DNA from: Dendrobium chrysotoxum
Taxonomy: Eukaryota > Streptophyta > Magnoliopsida > Asparagales > Orchidaceae
DNA length: 64,000 nt
NCBI GenBank assembly: GCA_019925795.1
Contig: CM034312.1
Span: 26,315,914-26,379,913 of the forward strand
Direction: 5' to 3'
The position numbers and the translations under genes were made by a program. The notes below the pieces were generated by a model that ran no database searches, was not told the origin of the DNA, and saw only the letters and a list, made by a program, of their open reading frames with translations. Positions 25,701 to 33,859 of the stretch are shown here, piece by piece (the stretch's first letter is position 1; every line of letters starts with the position of its first letter).

Positions 25701-26174
25701 CCCTAAAAGAAAAATCAATACTGATTGCAATCTTTTCTGCTAATTTCTTCTAGTATTGAAGATGCTTAACACTCAATACCCACATCAAAGTATCTTGCGG
25801 AAAACAAACATCTAAATCATTGCTACGTGAAGATGACAGCTAACTAAAACAACATATTAAGCGCGAGAAGCTCATGAACTAAACAGAAACTTAGTAACAT
25901 GATGATGCCACTTGAAAAAAAAAAAAAATCACAGCAAAGAACGCACTTTGAGATCCCAAAATTAATATGTTTCTTCTTAATAACACTAACTACTCAGAAC
26001 AAAAAGAGTAACGTTGGAACAAAAGAAGTGAAGAAGTAAAAACAAAAATAAACCAATAAAATTAGGTCAATGGTGTGAAAAGGTACGAACCATTCCGTCC
26101 TCCACTTCCTCCGCGCCGGCTGACCCCGAGAGCCTCGCCCTCTGCATAGCTTTGTAGGCCTGGTTCTTTCCCAT
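1907..26174 (-). CDS. Host gene: conserved Lys/Arg-rich plant nuclear protein (exons 1-4, C-terminus not found)
   Basis: Four exons read right to left: join(26174..26091, 14743..14642, 4151..4010, 1953..1907). They give 125 residues with every junction in frame (phases 0, 0, 1). In order: MGKNQAYKAMQRARL start; EDGM-VDG across the first junction; SPEWHAARLASL and TVTWEEFKRKQK (exon 2); an acidic/basic helix with EADKDRMMREYRAQLDADRA and a GKNHS segment (exon 3); a basic KRDKDSKRR...KKRK tail (exon 4) that looks like a nuclear localisation signal. I recall uncharacterised plant proteins of this layout, sometimes labelled splicing-regulatory Gln/Lys-rich-like; that name is from memory and function is unproven. 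An acidic or RS-rich last exon probably lies left of the window. The introns (11347, 10490 and 2056 bp) hold most of the transposons in this half. The lack of stops or frameshifts in the exons argues for a functional gene. Confidence 0.82.
2433..3510. mobile_element. Inverted-repeat-flanked segment carrying a small ORF (Pack-type DNA transposon candidate)
   Basis: Sequence at about 2433-2560 recurs in inverted orientation at about 3385-3510. Shared blocks include a TTTGYAAAGGAA word, a word reading AATGRTCCCAAAC, and a block around GGTCCTG near the inner ends. These give diverged terminal inverted repeats of roughly 110 bp around a 0.8 kb core that contains the ORF at 3027-3224. Long TIRs around a non-transposase gene fragment resemble Pack-MULEs, but no clear target duplication was found, so the class is uncertain. 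It lies in host intron 3. Confidence 0.5.
3027..3224 (+). CDS. 65-aa putative secreted peptide precursor
   Basis: The start MNIKKNIKIYQ is basic and is followed by a hydrophobic stretch (about residues 13-31, LLLKKLLPLLFIIVWALLLG) and a small-residue region ISSSA, a plausible signal-peptidase site near residue 38. The mature part would be about 27 residues with a KR dibasic site and a C-terminus SFVATRPPSSTL. That layout is shared by plant peptide-hormone precursors, but the end matches none of the CLE, IDA, CEP, PSK or RALF signatures I know. It lies inside the inverted-repeat segment 2433-3510 on the strand opposite to the host gene, so it may be captured or a chance ORF. Confidence 0.35.
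   Translation: MNIKKNIKIYQSLLLKKLLPLLFIIVWALLLGEISSSAENLHDSLKHAVPKRGSFVATRPPSSTL
3963..3981. repeat. (AT)n microsatellite
   Basis: Perfect AT dinucleotide run just downstream of host exon 3, within intron 3. Confidence 0.9.
4010..4151 (-). CDS. Host gene exon 3 (47 codons plus one base)
   Basis: Bounded by CATAG| and |GTAGGC on the minus strand; enters in phase 0 and leaves in phase 1. Encodes EEELKKGELEADKDRMMREY, then RAQLDADRARKLAAGKNHS and a short basic end. Predicted helical and strongly charged. Confidence 0.85.
4440..4835. repeat. Diverged tandem duplication in host intron 2
   Basis: About 4455-4593 and 4700-4835 are related. Both contain ATGCCAACC, a TTTCTC-GTGCAC-type block, GAGGAYGATMTA-like sequence and end in TTTTAAAACTCACATAC. 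Units are about 135 bp at a spacing of about 245 bp. No coding content. Confidence 0.6.
5018..5036. repeat. (AAT)n microsatellite
   Basis: Six to seven AAT units. Confidence 0.9.
5458..5508. repeat. (ATT)n microsatellite
   Basis: About 15 near-perfect ATT units, preceded by TTTATTTATTT. Confidence 0.9.
5509..6119. other. No gene seen (host intron 2)
   Basis: AT-rich sequence without coding content or recognisable repeat. The LINE remnant on the plus strand starts near 6120. Confidence 0.5.
7037..7852. mobile_element. Non-autonomous hAT-like DNA transposon inserted in LINE D
   Basis: An 816-bp block interrupts the LINE reading between the DDP motif and the GRP(K)K motif. Its ends are inverted copies of GTTTAAAATT-GCAAT, with subterminal GAGGC/GCCTC words facing inwards (GCCTCAA, TGAGGCGC). 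Such GCCTC-rich ends are typical of plant hAT non-autonomous elements. No transposase. A clean 8-bp target duplication could not be confirmed. Confidence 0.55.
7679..7708. repeat. (AT)n microsatellite
   Basis: About 15 AT units inside the hAT-like insertion. Confidence 0.9.
8297..9247 (-). pseudogene. LINE A reverse transcriptase (RTE clade), broken
   Basis: Two adjacent open stretches, 9247-8879 and 8848-8297, cover most of the RT. The first holds NYRGIKLMCHTLKLWERV, then QFGFMLGRSTMEAIHLLR and FIDLEKTYDKVP; the second holds GLHQGSALSPYLF and the catalytic FADD box (MLFADDILL). A stop separates them at 8876-8878 and a further frameshift follows near 8300. The F-A-D-D form and the GHIKRR/KKGRGRPKK C-terminus in sister copies match plant RTE LINEs. 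Confidence 0.85.
9419..10547. mobile_element. Mutator-like non-autonomous element in LINE A
   Basis: 1129 bp flanked by an 11-bp direct repeat TTGGTTTTACT (9408-9418 and 10548-10558). LINE sequence continues across it. The ends are weak inverted repeats (GAtTtcGAAAAaC against GGtTgtGAAAAtC) with subterminal CCGG/GGTTCAACC words facing in. The core is very AT-rich and has no transposase. Target duplications of 9-11 bp are typical of the Mutator superfamily. Confidence 0.65.
11376..11849. other. No gene seen (host intron 2)
   Basis: Low-complexity intronic sequence. It begins where LINE A is truncated and runs into the minisatellite. Confidence 0.5.
11850..12010. repeat. Degenerate ~20-bp minisatellite (CTCAAGAAGCATGCAA type)
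   Basis: About eight units share an R-AGAAGC-TG core: TCAAGAAGTG, TTGAAAAGCAAG, CTCGAGAAGCGTG, ATGAGAAGCAC, CTCAAGAAGCATGCAAG, TCCAAAAAGCCTGC, TTAAAGCATG, ATCGAAAAGTGTGC. The same motif occurs inverted at 22725-22850. Confidence 0.65.
12398..12697 (-). CDS. 99-aa hypothetical protein with C-terminal membrane segment
   Basis: Starts MADPEIDHGFTYNSQ. The middle is acidic (EREDTVDDYVDRIIFNLAEI) and polar, followed by a Ser/Thr stretch and a hydrophobic segment at about residues 78-96 (IKTLGVLFLLVASLGLLV) right before the stop, which is the layout of a tail-anchored membrane protein. Base composition is richer in GC than its surroundings and reads like coding sequence. It lies inside host intron 2 on the same strand. 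I do not recognise the family. It could be a small nested gene, an exon of a captured gene, or part of a non-autonomous element spanning about 12.4-13.7 kb. Confidence 0.45.
   Translation of the reverse strand: MADPEIDHGFTYNSQGRIDILQSSFFEPSWEREDTVDDYVDRIIFNLAEILDKQLPSGQWQIIGHPTTSSSLSTFPWIKTLGVLFLLVASLGLLVSSFC
12698..13720 (-). other. GC-rich block with promoter-like start, class unknown
   Basis: Unusually GC-rich for this window (13240-13520 especially), upstream of the 12398-12697 ORF on the minus strand. A TATATATG box lies at 13593-13600 (minus). 13020-13200 holds short palindromic AT-rich blocks built on AATTTAAATT-like words. The Pro-rich ORFs here have no recognisable domain. It may be the LTR/leader of a non-autonomous retroelement or the promoter and 5' region of the ORF at 12398. 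Confidence 0.35.
13593..13600 (-). promoter_or_regulatory. Candidate TATA box, minus strand
   Basis: GCCTATATATGAGG context, with GC-rich transcribed-looking sequence beginning downstream on the minus strand. Confidence 0.35.
13721..14641. other. No gene seen (host intron 2, next to exon 2)
   Basis: AT-rich intron sequence; no repeats recognised. Confidence 0.5.
14642..14743 (-). CDS. Host gene exon 2 (34 codons)
   Basis: Bounded by CACAG| and |GTAATG on the minus strand, phase 0 at both ends. Encodes VDGTFHSPEWHAARLASL and then WEEFKRKQK, the most distinctive part of the protein. No stops or indels. Confidence 0.85.
14744..16202. other. Host intron 1, left part; a GCCTC-rich fragment
   Basis: No coding sequence. 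About 15530-15680 has clustered words such as GCTCACCTTGG, GCCTCAC and AAAGCGCC, resembling the subterminal region of the hAT-like insert at 7037-7852, and may be a solo fragment of that kind. The rest is unremarkable. Confidence 0.4.
16203..17250 (-). mobile_element. RTE-type LINE C, 5'-truncated, best preserved copy
   Basis: It keeps a (TTG)n tail on the minus strand, seen as an ACAACAACAATAC... run at 16203-16240, directly after the ORF stop region; RTE LINEs end this way. The 5' end at about 17250 is chimeric: the sequence just upstream repeats the GAECW coding segment that also occurs at about 16630. It lies in host intron 1, sense orientation. Confidence 0.85.
16253..17341 (-). CDS. LINE C reverse transcriptase C-terminal half (open)
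   Basis: 362 codons without a stop. From about residue 31 it is LINE: WRVLEKKGVNNAYIQIIKDMY, GLHQGSALSPYLFALVMDVL (RT block), MLFADDILLV (catalytic box), then RLSRSKTEYM, RYLGSIVQSDGEIDGDV, a WLKWRNASGLLCDRKV segment, ECWPLK, and the C-terminal WFGHIKRRPSDDPVRK...GRGRPKKTW. The first 30 residues are not LINE-derived: they read through non-LINE sequence plus a duplicated GAECW piece. The fingers part of the RT and the whole endonuclease are missing, so it cannot move by itself. It is far less decayed than copies A, B and D. Confidence 0.85.
   Translation of the reverse strand: MCIHVVQFFSKAPGAPKAAYFLHVCGAECWLWRVLEKKGVNNAYIQIIKDMYEGATTCVQTQGGLTKYFPISVGLHQGSALSPYLFALVMDVLTRHLQEDVPWCMLFADDILLVDKTKEGVEGKLEVWRSTLESKGFRLSRSKTEYMECNFSSNRPSEGIVTLGDQVINKSTRFRYLGSIVQSDGEIDGDVISRIQVGWLKWRNASGLLCDRKVPLKLKGKFYKMVVRPAMLYGAECWPLKEKHNTKLCVAEMRMLRWMSGFTLRDRIRNEHIREKVGVAPVEDKIRESRLRWFGHIKRRPSDDPVRKVEVLDLTYVKKGRGRPKKTWLENIRNDLSLLDLNENLTLNRTQWRKRIHVADPT
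17251..17917. other. No gene seen (host intron 1)
   Basis: Sequence between LINE C and the tail of LINE B. No coding or repeat structure recognised. Confidence 0.5.
17918..20385 (-). mobile_element. RTE-type LINE remnant B
   Basis: Minus-strand LINE with a short (TTG)n tail at 17918-17935. Open pieces: 18271-17942 (C-terminus, GHMKRRSSDDPVW), 18735-18436 (region after the catalytic box), 19068-18829 (QGRSTMEAIYLLRGLMEKYR), 19557-19165 (linker and RT start, MKWGKAVGPNDISIEVWK). The catalytic box reads LFADDIF. Several frameshifts and an internal 172-bp tandem duplication make it non-functional. It is 5'-truncated within the endonuclease end (KNGYSKTQIAYF near 20355). Confidence 0.85.
19629..19972 (-). 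repeat. 172-bp tandem duplication inside LINE B
   Basis: 19629-19800 and 19801-19972 are nearly identical: both run from CTTTCG(T/C)CCTCCTTAGC to the T-rich TTTATTTTTT. LINE A has a single copy at about 10793-10965, so the duplication arose in or before copy B. Confidence 0.85.
20386..21595. other. No gene seen; (AT)n at 20849-20867
   Basis: AT-rich host intron 1. The only structure is a perfect AT run at about 20849-20867. Confidence 0.5.
21596..22055. repeat. Diverged tandem duplication (~230 bp x 2)
   Basis: 21596-21822 and 21823-22055 align throughout. Shared landmarks, in order: AGGYCYSRAAAAGG, CACATTGGT-ATCT, GAGTTCTT, ATCATAGAAGT/ATTATAGAAGT, a GGTGCAATCTA/TTGTGATCTA block, TTAGCTAGTGTTTT/CCAAGTGTTTT, ATAATTRTCYTAGATA. 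Divergence is considerable, so it is old. No coding content. Confidence 0.65.
22056..22724. other. No gene seen (host intron 1)
   Basis: AT-rich; nothing recognised. Confidence 0.5.
22725..22850. repeat. Degenerate minisatellite (GGCATGCTTCTTGAGGC type)
   Basis: Units GGCTTGCTTCCTCGGG, AGCATGCTTCTGAGGC, ACACTTCTTGAGGC, GGCATGCTTCGTAGG, GGCATGCTTCTTGAGGC at about 27-45 bp spacing. The core GCATGCTTCTTGAG is the exact reverse complement of a unit in the 11850-12010 array. Confidence 0.65.
22851..23739. other. No gene seen (host intron 1)
   Basis: AT-rich; nothing recognised. Confidence 0.5.
23740..24240 (+). repeat. C-rich imperfect repeats with Pro/Asn/Thr-rich reading frames
   Basis: Two kinds of unit repeat. 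One of about 90 bp contains ACCTTGAGCTTACAATCC followed by TTCCACCA (23760 and 23844). The other has a C-rich core, GATGTTGACCCCTC/GATGTTGATCCTAC then CACCCC (about 23926 and 24097). Open frames 23758-23982 and 23985-24182 translate to matching segments (PNLPNHIDVDPSSTTPP and NPNLHNYADVDPTYTTPA). The strand asymmetry (C over G) is striking. It looks like an old minisatellite or a repeat-protein fragment; no gene is claimed. Confidence 0.5.
24241..26090. other. Host intron 1, proximal part; no gene seen
   Basis: AT-rich. A 68-codon minus-strand ORF at 25280-25486 has no recognisable features and is not counted. Confidence 0.5.
26091..26174 (-). CDS. Host gene exon 1 (28 codons, start codon)
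   Basis: Encodes MGKNQAYKAM through EDGM. The ATG at 26174 is followed by G. The exon sits in a local GC-rich patch, unlike the AT-rich surroundings. It ends ATG|GTTCGT: a GT donor, though not a consensus one, in phase 0. It splices to exon 2 so that EDGM is followed by VDG. Confidence 0.82.
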
Positions 26175-26373
26175 CTCGGGGCAATATAAAATGACTGACA
26201 AACTTCACAAGGATCAGAAATGGCGAATCCACTCGGACAATATAAAAGAACTTCTAAAGTTGGATCCGCGCCGGAGTCAATCCCTGCTTAACAGGGAAGA
26301 AGCTCAACAGTCGTCCATTGCGGGTAGAAGGGACCGATTGAGGACGATAGCGGATAGCGGGCGGGCCTCATGA

Positions 26374-26381
26374 TTTTTATA
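26374..26381 (-). promoter_or_regulatory. Candidate TATA box of the host gene
   Basis: TATAAAAA on the minus strand, 200 bp upstream of the ATG at 26174, in a GC-rich patch (26230-26430). It would give a 5' UTR of about 170 nt. A TATATT closer to the ATG (about 26185) is too near to be a core promoter. Confidence 0.45.
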
Positions 26382-26399
26382 ATCACTCGTGTGGTTTAG

Positions 26400-27199
26400 G
26401 CGAGGAAGATAACAGACCGGCGAAAGAGACAAACAATACTTGAGTTCTCACAACAAGTCGATCATGGCTATGAGCGGATAGATAAGCACTTACAAACAAC
26501 CCAACAAAAATAATAATACATCATCCTATCATCCTATTATGGACTACACAAATTTTTTCTTCATTATCAAATTACAATAAGTCATTCATAATTTTTTTAT
26601 TAATCATCAAAATTTATTCATAATAAAATATACTATCTAAAGTGCATGGCAATATATCAGAACAGAGCAAATGAACAAATAATCATAATTGTTTAAAAAT
26701 TAGAAAAATACATATACAAATTTAGACAAATCAAAACTTGAGACCACAACCACTCAACCAACTCCTTCCCTTTCTCCTGACTTAAAACATAATGCAAAAT
26801 AGATGTGAGCCAACACAACTCAACAGGTCACACTTACTGATTTAAATTTCTAAATATTTCATTTATTATATATTTAATCTAATTTAAAGGCAGTTTATTA
26901 AAAATTTATCGTACTTAGCATAATATTAATTGCATATAACTGGAATAAGATAGACTTTACATTGAAAGTAAATAAATAAGCACTATATATATCAGAATAA
27001 AAAATAATAGATTACTCTTAGGCTCTTATACCTCTCATCAGAAATAAAATCTTATGATTCATTGTACTAGCATATTAAAAAACATGCCCTTATGACTCTT
27101 AATATTTAGAACATATCAAGTATTTAAAATTTTAGGCCCTTATAACTCATTGTGCATTTTGCACCATGACTTCCACCACACATCAGATATCTTTATAAC
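26400..27199. other. Intergenic sequence upstream of the host gene
   Basis: AT-rich, no coding sequence seen. The end of the gypsy remnant G1 is not sharp here. An (ATT)n run lies just beyond at about 27232-27256. Confidence 0.45.
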
Positions 27200-27699
27200 C
27201 ATATATTTCAATTAGATAAGCATATATATATATTATTATTATTATTATTATTATATTATAGTAAAAGAAATGTAAATAAAAAAATTTTAGAATTTCATAG
27301 AATACTTTATCAGTAGGCAAGATAATTAACAACTGAGTAAAATTTTTTCAATTTAAGAATGTCACCAAAATACCATAGGTTATTCAGAATATTCTTTTGA
27401 AGTTTTAATTGTACTACAGTATTACTTTTCATGATCAAAATTATTTCCTAGTCAACTAGAATAATGCACTTCTCAAACTACTCATTTGTTATGCTCTGAC
27501 AACTATAATATGTAGATAGATTTTCTAATTCTTTTAGTTATTTTAAATAGTCTAACATACCTTGGATTCAACTTTCCTTCTTTTTTAAACATATTGATGC
27601 ATTTCTTCAATTTGATCTTCACATATATGAAATCTCTAACCATTTTTGTATATCTTGTACTATCTTTAATCTATCTTTGATCTGACCATTCTATTAGTA

Positions 27700-28340
27700 G
27701 CATCATTAACTAAGGCTGGCCCAATCAGATTTCTTTCACATATCTATGTCCATGACAGTAGAGTTCTACAATTCCTACCATAAAGAGCTTCGTAAGGGGT
27801 CATACCTATACTTACCTAAAAACTATTATTGTGGGAAAATTTATTCAAAGGTATATGATCTTTCTAACTTCTACCAAAATTCAAATCATATAATCTCAGA
27901 AGATCCTCTATTATCTGAATAGTCCTTTCATATTATCCATCAGTCTATGGATGAAAAATTATACTAAAATTCAGTTTACTGCCTAGACCTTACTGAATAT
28001 CTCTCTACAACCTAGAGGTAAACCTATCATCTTTATAAAAAAGTAACACTTACAATATTTCATACAATCAGATGATCTCTCACACATATGCCTATACCAA
28101 TCTGTGCACTAAATTAGTCTATCATATCAAAATAAAGCATGTATATTTGGTCAGATAATCTGCTATAACCTAGATAACAACATACCCTTACCTTGATCTA
28201 GAGAATCTCATAGTGAAGTTCATCATCACCTCTTTTCATTTTCACTTTGGAATATGTAATGGTTATAGAAGACCTCCCAATTATTGATATTTAACTTTCA
28301 CTAACTGACAGGCTTTATACTTAGCAACAAAATCTGCCAC
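27700..28340 (-). pseudogene. G1 integrase, broken
   Basis: Minus-strand fragments match the chromovirus integrase in order: a GGLL-PLHIPK-K segment near 28250, the later FHP-TDG-YERTIQIIEDLLR core (about 27900-27970) and NNSF-VSIGMTPYEALYGR (about 27790-27840). Stops replace several residues, for example the Gln after TDG. Confidence 0.7.
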
Positions 28341-29298
28341 ATCAATTTTAATCTTATCAATAAAAATATATCTTTTATAACACTATACATCTTGGAGCTC
28401 TCTATATGAATAATATAGCATGAATTATGGGCTTTATGTAGAATCCCTCATCTTAAATCTTTAGAACTAGGAACTTATAACCTATCTTTATAGAATATGC
28501 AAAAGATCATAATTTAGGTTTCTTACTAGATTTGATATGATATATTAATTTCAGATACTCTGTCTAACCTCTAAGCTCCTTGAATCATTTCTTATATAGA
28601 GGTTTGGATAATCATTTAAGCCAAAAGCCAAAATCCTTATCAACCAGTGTAATCACTTCTAACTCTAACCTTTTCATATCTTAAATTAGATGATCATCAA
28701 TGGTAAGCAAAAGACTTAACATTCAAGAAGGCTTCATACTTAGAGCATCTGCCACTACATTCTCCTTATCAGGTTGATATTGAATAGTCAAATCATAATC
28801 TTTAATCAATTTAAGCCACCTCAATTTCCTCAGATTCATATACTTCTAAGTGAATATATACTTCAAACTTTAATAATCAGTAAAGATCTCACACCTAACC
28901 CTGTACAAATAATGCTTCCAGATCTTCAAATCAAATATAATGACAGTAAGCTCTAAATCATATGTCGAATAATTTATTTCATTTGATTTAAACAGCCTTA
29001 AGTCATATAATATAACTTTCTTATGTTGTATCATAACACATCCTAGTCCCTTTAGTAAAGCATCACTACAACCTAATTAGAGCTAGAGCATATATCAAAT
29101 AGTCCTTTATCTTTTGGAATCTCTCCTCACAATCAGACTTTTAGATGAAAGTTGCAGACTTTTGAGTCAGTCTCATCAAATGTGCAAAATTTTGAGAAAT
29201 CCTTTCACAAACTTCCTATAATAACTAATCATGCATACAAAACTATGTACCTAAGATAAAGTAATAGGCCTTCACCAATCAATAATAGTCTAAGCTTT

Positions 29299-29970
29299 CT
29301 AGGAATCTATAAAAATATCTGCACTACTCACTGCATGCCCAAGAAATAAGATGCACTTCAAACAAAATTCACACTTAATGAATTTATCATAGAGCGGATG
29401 ATGTCTCAACGTCTTTAGAATAATCCTCAGATGAATCATATATTCCTCCTCAAAAGTGGAAGAAACTAGAATATCATCTATGAATACAATTACAAAATAA
29501 TCCATATACTCCCTTAATATCCTATTCTTTAAATGCATAAAACTGCAAGTGCATTAGTCACACCAAAAGGCATGATTAAGAACTCAAAATTCCTATATCA
29601 AGTACTAAAATTAGTCTTCATGAGTACTAAAATTAGTCTTCATCACATCTTCCTCTCTCACCTTCACCTGATAATCTCCAGACCTTATATAAATATTAAA
29701 AAGTACAGAAGATCCTACAAGATGGTCAAATAAATTAATGATCCTAGGTAGAGGATACTTATTCTTGATTGTAACCTTATTCAATTACTTATAGTCAATA
29801 CACATGTGTATCATACCATCCTTCTTTTTTAATAAATATAATAGGTTCTCTCCACATAAACACACTAAGATGGACAAAATCCCTATAAACTAGCTCCTAA
29901 AGTTGTAGCTTCAACTCTTGAAGTTCCTTAGGTGTCATCCTATGCAGAGCCTTAGATATGAGACTTGTAC
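29299..29970 (-). pseudogene. G1 gypsy reverse transcriptase, broken
   Basis: Fragments NFEFLIMPFGVTNA (about 29560) and, in the open piece 29538-29299, FVIVFIDDILVSS (catalytic FIDD box), LRIILKTLRHHPLYDKFIKC and CILFLGHAVS. These are ordered RT motifs of Ty3-gypsy elements. A frameshift separates the two pieces. Confidence 0.85.
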
Positions 29971-30411
29971 TGGGAAACACATCAATACAAAACTCAATAT
30001 CTCTATAAGGTGGCAAACTTAATAATCCCTTAGGAAACACATCAAGAAATTCTTGTACAATCAGAACATCGGATAGATATCCAAATTCTATGCTCTTATT
30101 TTAATTGAATGCCAAAAATACTATACATCCATTCCTCGATAATCTATCTACTTATGCGATAGATATCAGACATGACATGGCTCCGGCCTGTAACTCCTTG
30201 AAACAAGCAACACTCACTACCTAGAAATAAAGTAATAATTTTCTTCAAAAAATTAATTTGAACTCTTTATTAACTCAACCAATTCATATCCACAGTAATT
30301 TTGAACTCAAAAATAGGTAATAATATTAAACCAGACCTCTATTTACTACTAGATATCTATGTCATAGAAACATGTAATGCCTATTAAATATGTGCACAGT
30401 TGCACCTATTA

Positions 30412-31015
30412 TGTAATAACTCTTAAATATTAAAAGATACGTTTTGACCTATAACAGTAAAAAATTATTTTAAGAGTAATTATAAATCTAAATTACAAAT
30501 CATGTTTTTCCATAACATAGATATGATTGTGCTCTAATTAAAATAAAATTTTCGTATTTTTTGGCATTATTGTAATTCTTTAAGAAATTGATATATGTTG
30601 ATACAAATGAGATTTTTTTGGATTGTTAGGTGTCCATTTTGTAAAATTATTTCATCAGAGTCTTCAAGACATGTTTAGCTATTTTATAAAATTTTTTTAT
30701 AATTTTTGGATCCCTATATTTGAAGGTATAAAGAATTTATATGAATTTTACCTCTAAAATATAAATAATTAACATAATTACCTATCTATCAATTGAATAT
30801 TTAATTATAAAAAAATATTTAAGCACTTAAATGCCAATTCCCATTTCAATTTAAGCCATCTCATTTTAATAGAGATTAGAAAGGAGAAAAGAGAAGAAAA
30901 AGAGAGAAGAGAGAAGAGGAAAAATAGGTTTTGAATGTCGTAGAGCTATTTTTGCCAATTGACCTAGTTGGAAAATTTGTTCATCTCGAGGTATGTTACA
31001 TTTTGTATATTTTAT
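30412..31015 (-). repeat. Gypsy LTR (G1), inverted relative to the LTR at 31830-32669
   Basis: On the minus strand it ends GTTATTACA at 30412. It aligns in reverse with about 32005-32669: shared GATGAACAAATTTT, a CT-rich stretch, GGATCCAAAAATTAT, ACATGTCT, AAAATGGACACCTAAC-type and ATCCAAAAAA blocks. The upstream part was not matched, so the true start on the right is unclear. Confidence 0.65.
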
Positions 31016-31465
31016 TTTCAATAATTCTATATTTTTGGAATTTTTTATCAATTTTATAATTTAATTTTATGAAAATATACTTTGATTAAATTTTGGTAAC
31101 TTTCGTTAGTGTAACTTCTGATATATTATCAGTAAGACTATTCTTATCATTTTGAGTATTTATTTGAGATTTTTTGTTGGATGATTTTTAAAAAATGGTA
31201 ATTTTTCTTAATTAAAAAAATTATTTTAACATCTAAAAATAGTACTTTAGTTTAGTTAATGGTTTACAATATTATTACACATAATCTTTGGTAATGTGGT
31301 GAAAGTTTGAAATATTACTTTTGGAAAACTATAGAATACTGGGCAGAGAATTATTTGACAGCCGTTACAATATTTTTGTAGATTCATATATAGTACTGAG
31401 ATTATTTGATTTATGTAGGATGTACTTTATTTTTAGTATATATTATTAAAATATTTGAATTGATG

Positions 31466-31606
31466 ATGAGAAGGGATTCTGTTGGTGGTGAGAATGGATC
31501 ATGTTATGTTATGTATTAGAAATTCTGGAGCCTGAGGACTATATTTATTAAGAAGGGATTCTATTATCGGTAAGAAGGGATTCTGTTAACGGTGATAAGG
31601 TATGTT
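31466..31606. repeat. Short minisatellite, AAGGGATTCTRTT units
   Basis: Three units of about 23-25 bp: AAGGGATTCTGTTGGTGGTGA, then near 31553 AAGGGATTCTATTATCGGTAA, and near 31577 AAGGGATTCTGTTAACGGTGA. The last two are directly adjacent. Confidence 0.6.
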
Positions 31607-31829
31607 AATTGTTATATATGAAAAATTAGGGCCTGAGGGCCATTCTAATATTTGCAATAAGATATTTATATATGTTTCAATTCCAATACAATTATAGCAG
31701 CTATATGAATGCATTCAGTATCAATACACGTTTTAGTTTATGCTTTTTGTATAGTATTTTAGTTTATTATTTCAGCATTTTTAAGCTCTTTTTAGTTGGA
31801 GTTATTGATTCCCATTTTAAGTTACGATA

Positions 31830-32669
<840 letters not shown>

Positions 32670-32689
32670 AGATAGCCTACTAAACTACA

Positions 32690-33150
32690 TGTGTTAGCTC
32701 ATTCTTGCTTTTGTGAAAGGATTTTGTTGTGGCAGGAGGCATGTTGGTTATTACTATAGAGTGTCAAGTCAATGTTTTCATTGTGGTCAATATAGTCACA
32801 TGATTACTGAGTGTCCATAAGGGAGATCTGATAGACATTTTGATTGGAGAAATAATGGCTCTAAGAAGCCAACAGTGGGTAGTCTAAGGAAAGTACCACC
32901 CCGGTGACTTTCTGAGGTTTTTGGTAGTATGAGTGTTGATCTATCAGAAGGAGGTCAGTATTCTCGATGTTCGAAGGATATTAGGAGTTTTGTTGCTTTG
33001 GCTCTAGTATAGCCATGAGTTTATAGTTTTACACAGCAAGAGGCCAGCGAGTCTCTAAATGTTGTGATAGGTGCAGCTTACATTTTTACATCTTCTTATC
33101 ATATTTTATTTTATTTTGAAGCTAGTCATTCATTTATACCAGAGAAGTAT
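32690..33150 (+). pseudogene. Gypsy gag zinc knuckle and protease start (G2), broken
   Basis: Reads CFHCGQYSHMITECP, a CCHC zinc knuckle, at about 32780-32820. About 300 bp later comes a protease-like segment ending EASHSFIPEKY, where the usual active site DSGASHSF has become EASHSF. Stops interrupt both. Most of gag is missing, since the LTR end lies only about 110 bp upstream. Confidence 0.7.
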
Positions 33151-33575
33151 AAAAATTATAAGAATGTCATAAACCTCCAATCACATCCTTACAAGCTCAA
33201 CAAGGATCTAAGGATGCATATTCTTTGATTCACACCTATATAGGAGAGTGTACTTAGAAAAACATTGGAAATTGATTATCATTAGTCCAAAAACTTTATA
33301 TTCTGGTATCTTATATTTCTTTCTACATTTCTCAATAGAGATAGAATCTAACCCTGATTTTCATTTTGTAAGATAAATAGTGTAGTTGTAGTAGACATCA
33401 CTATATAATTTGTAATGTAGTGAAACACTTCCTTGTGGGATCAACACTCTCTAATTTACACTTTATTACTTAATTGATACATGCACTTATCTTTTTAATG
33501 GGGTATTCATAACAAAAAAAAAGCTTAAGCATATTTCAACCCATAACATAAACACCACATCCCCTATCAAGTTTT

Positions 33576-33594
33576 TGGTGTCATTATCGGATGA
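33576..33594 (+). other. Decayed primer binding site (Athila/Tat type)
   Basis: TGGTGTCATTATCGGATGA aligns without gaps to the TGGCGCC-type primer site of Athila/Tat elements as I recall it. Almost all differences are C-to-T or G-to-A. Confidence 0.6.
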
Positions 33595-33859
33595 GTGATG
33601 TACGCATATTTAAATTATTCTATATTGTTAAAATAGTTGCATATTTAGTTCTACTTGTATTATATATCTTATGTCATGCACTTTTATTTTAGTTTAAAAT
33701 TTTGAAAAAGAAATTTTTTTTGTTATTATTATTTTATTTTTATTATTCAAATTATGCTTTGTTATTGCATGATTAGTAGATCTAGTAAAGAGCCTTAGTT
33801 ATTTGACTTAGAGAATGAGAGGATCCTTAGTAAAATAAAAAATAAATAAAAAAGGCTTT

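Larger units (their letters stand above)
27200..31015 (-). mobile_element. Gypsy remnant G1 (Tekay/Del-like), heavily decayed
   Basis: Minus-strand order is LTR (31015-30412), probable protease end (about 30400-30000), reverse transcriptase (about 29970-29299), RNase H (about 29250-28700), integrase (about 28330-27700). Gag and the primer site are missing, since the LTR end meets pol directly. Stops and indels are everywhere. Confidence 0.75.

Noticed and set aside
26191..26373. 60-codon plus-strand ORF just upstream of the host start codon
   Set aside because: It is antisense to the presumed 5' UTR in a GC-rich patch; no recognisable protein features.
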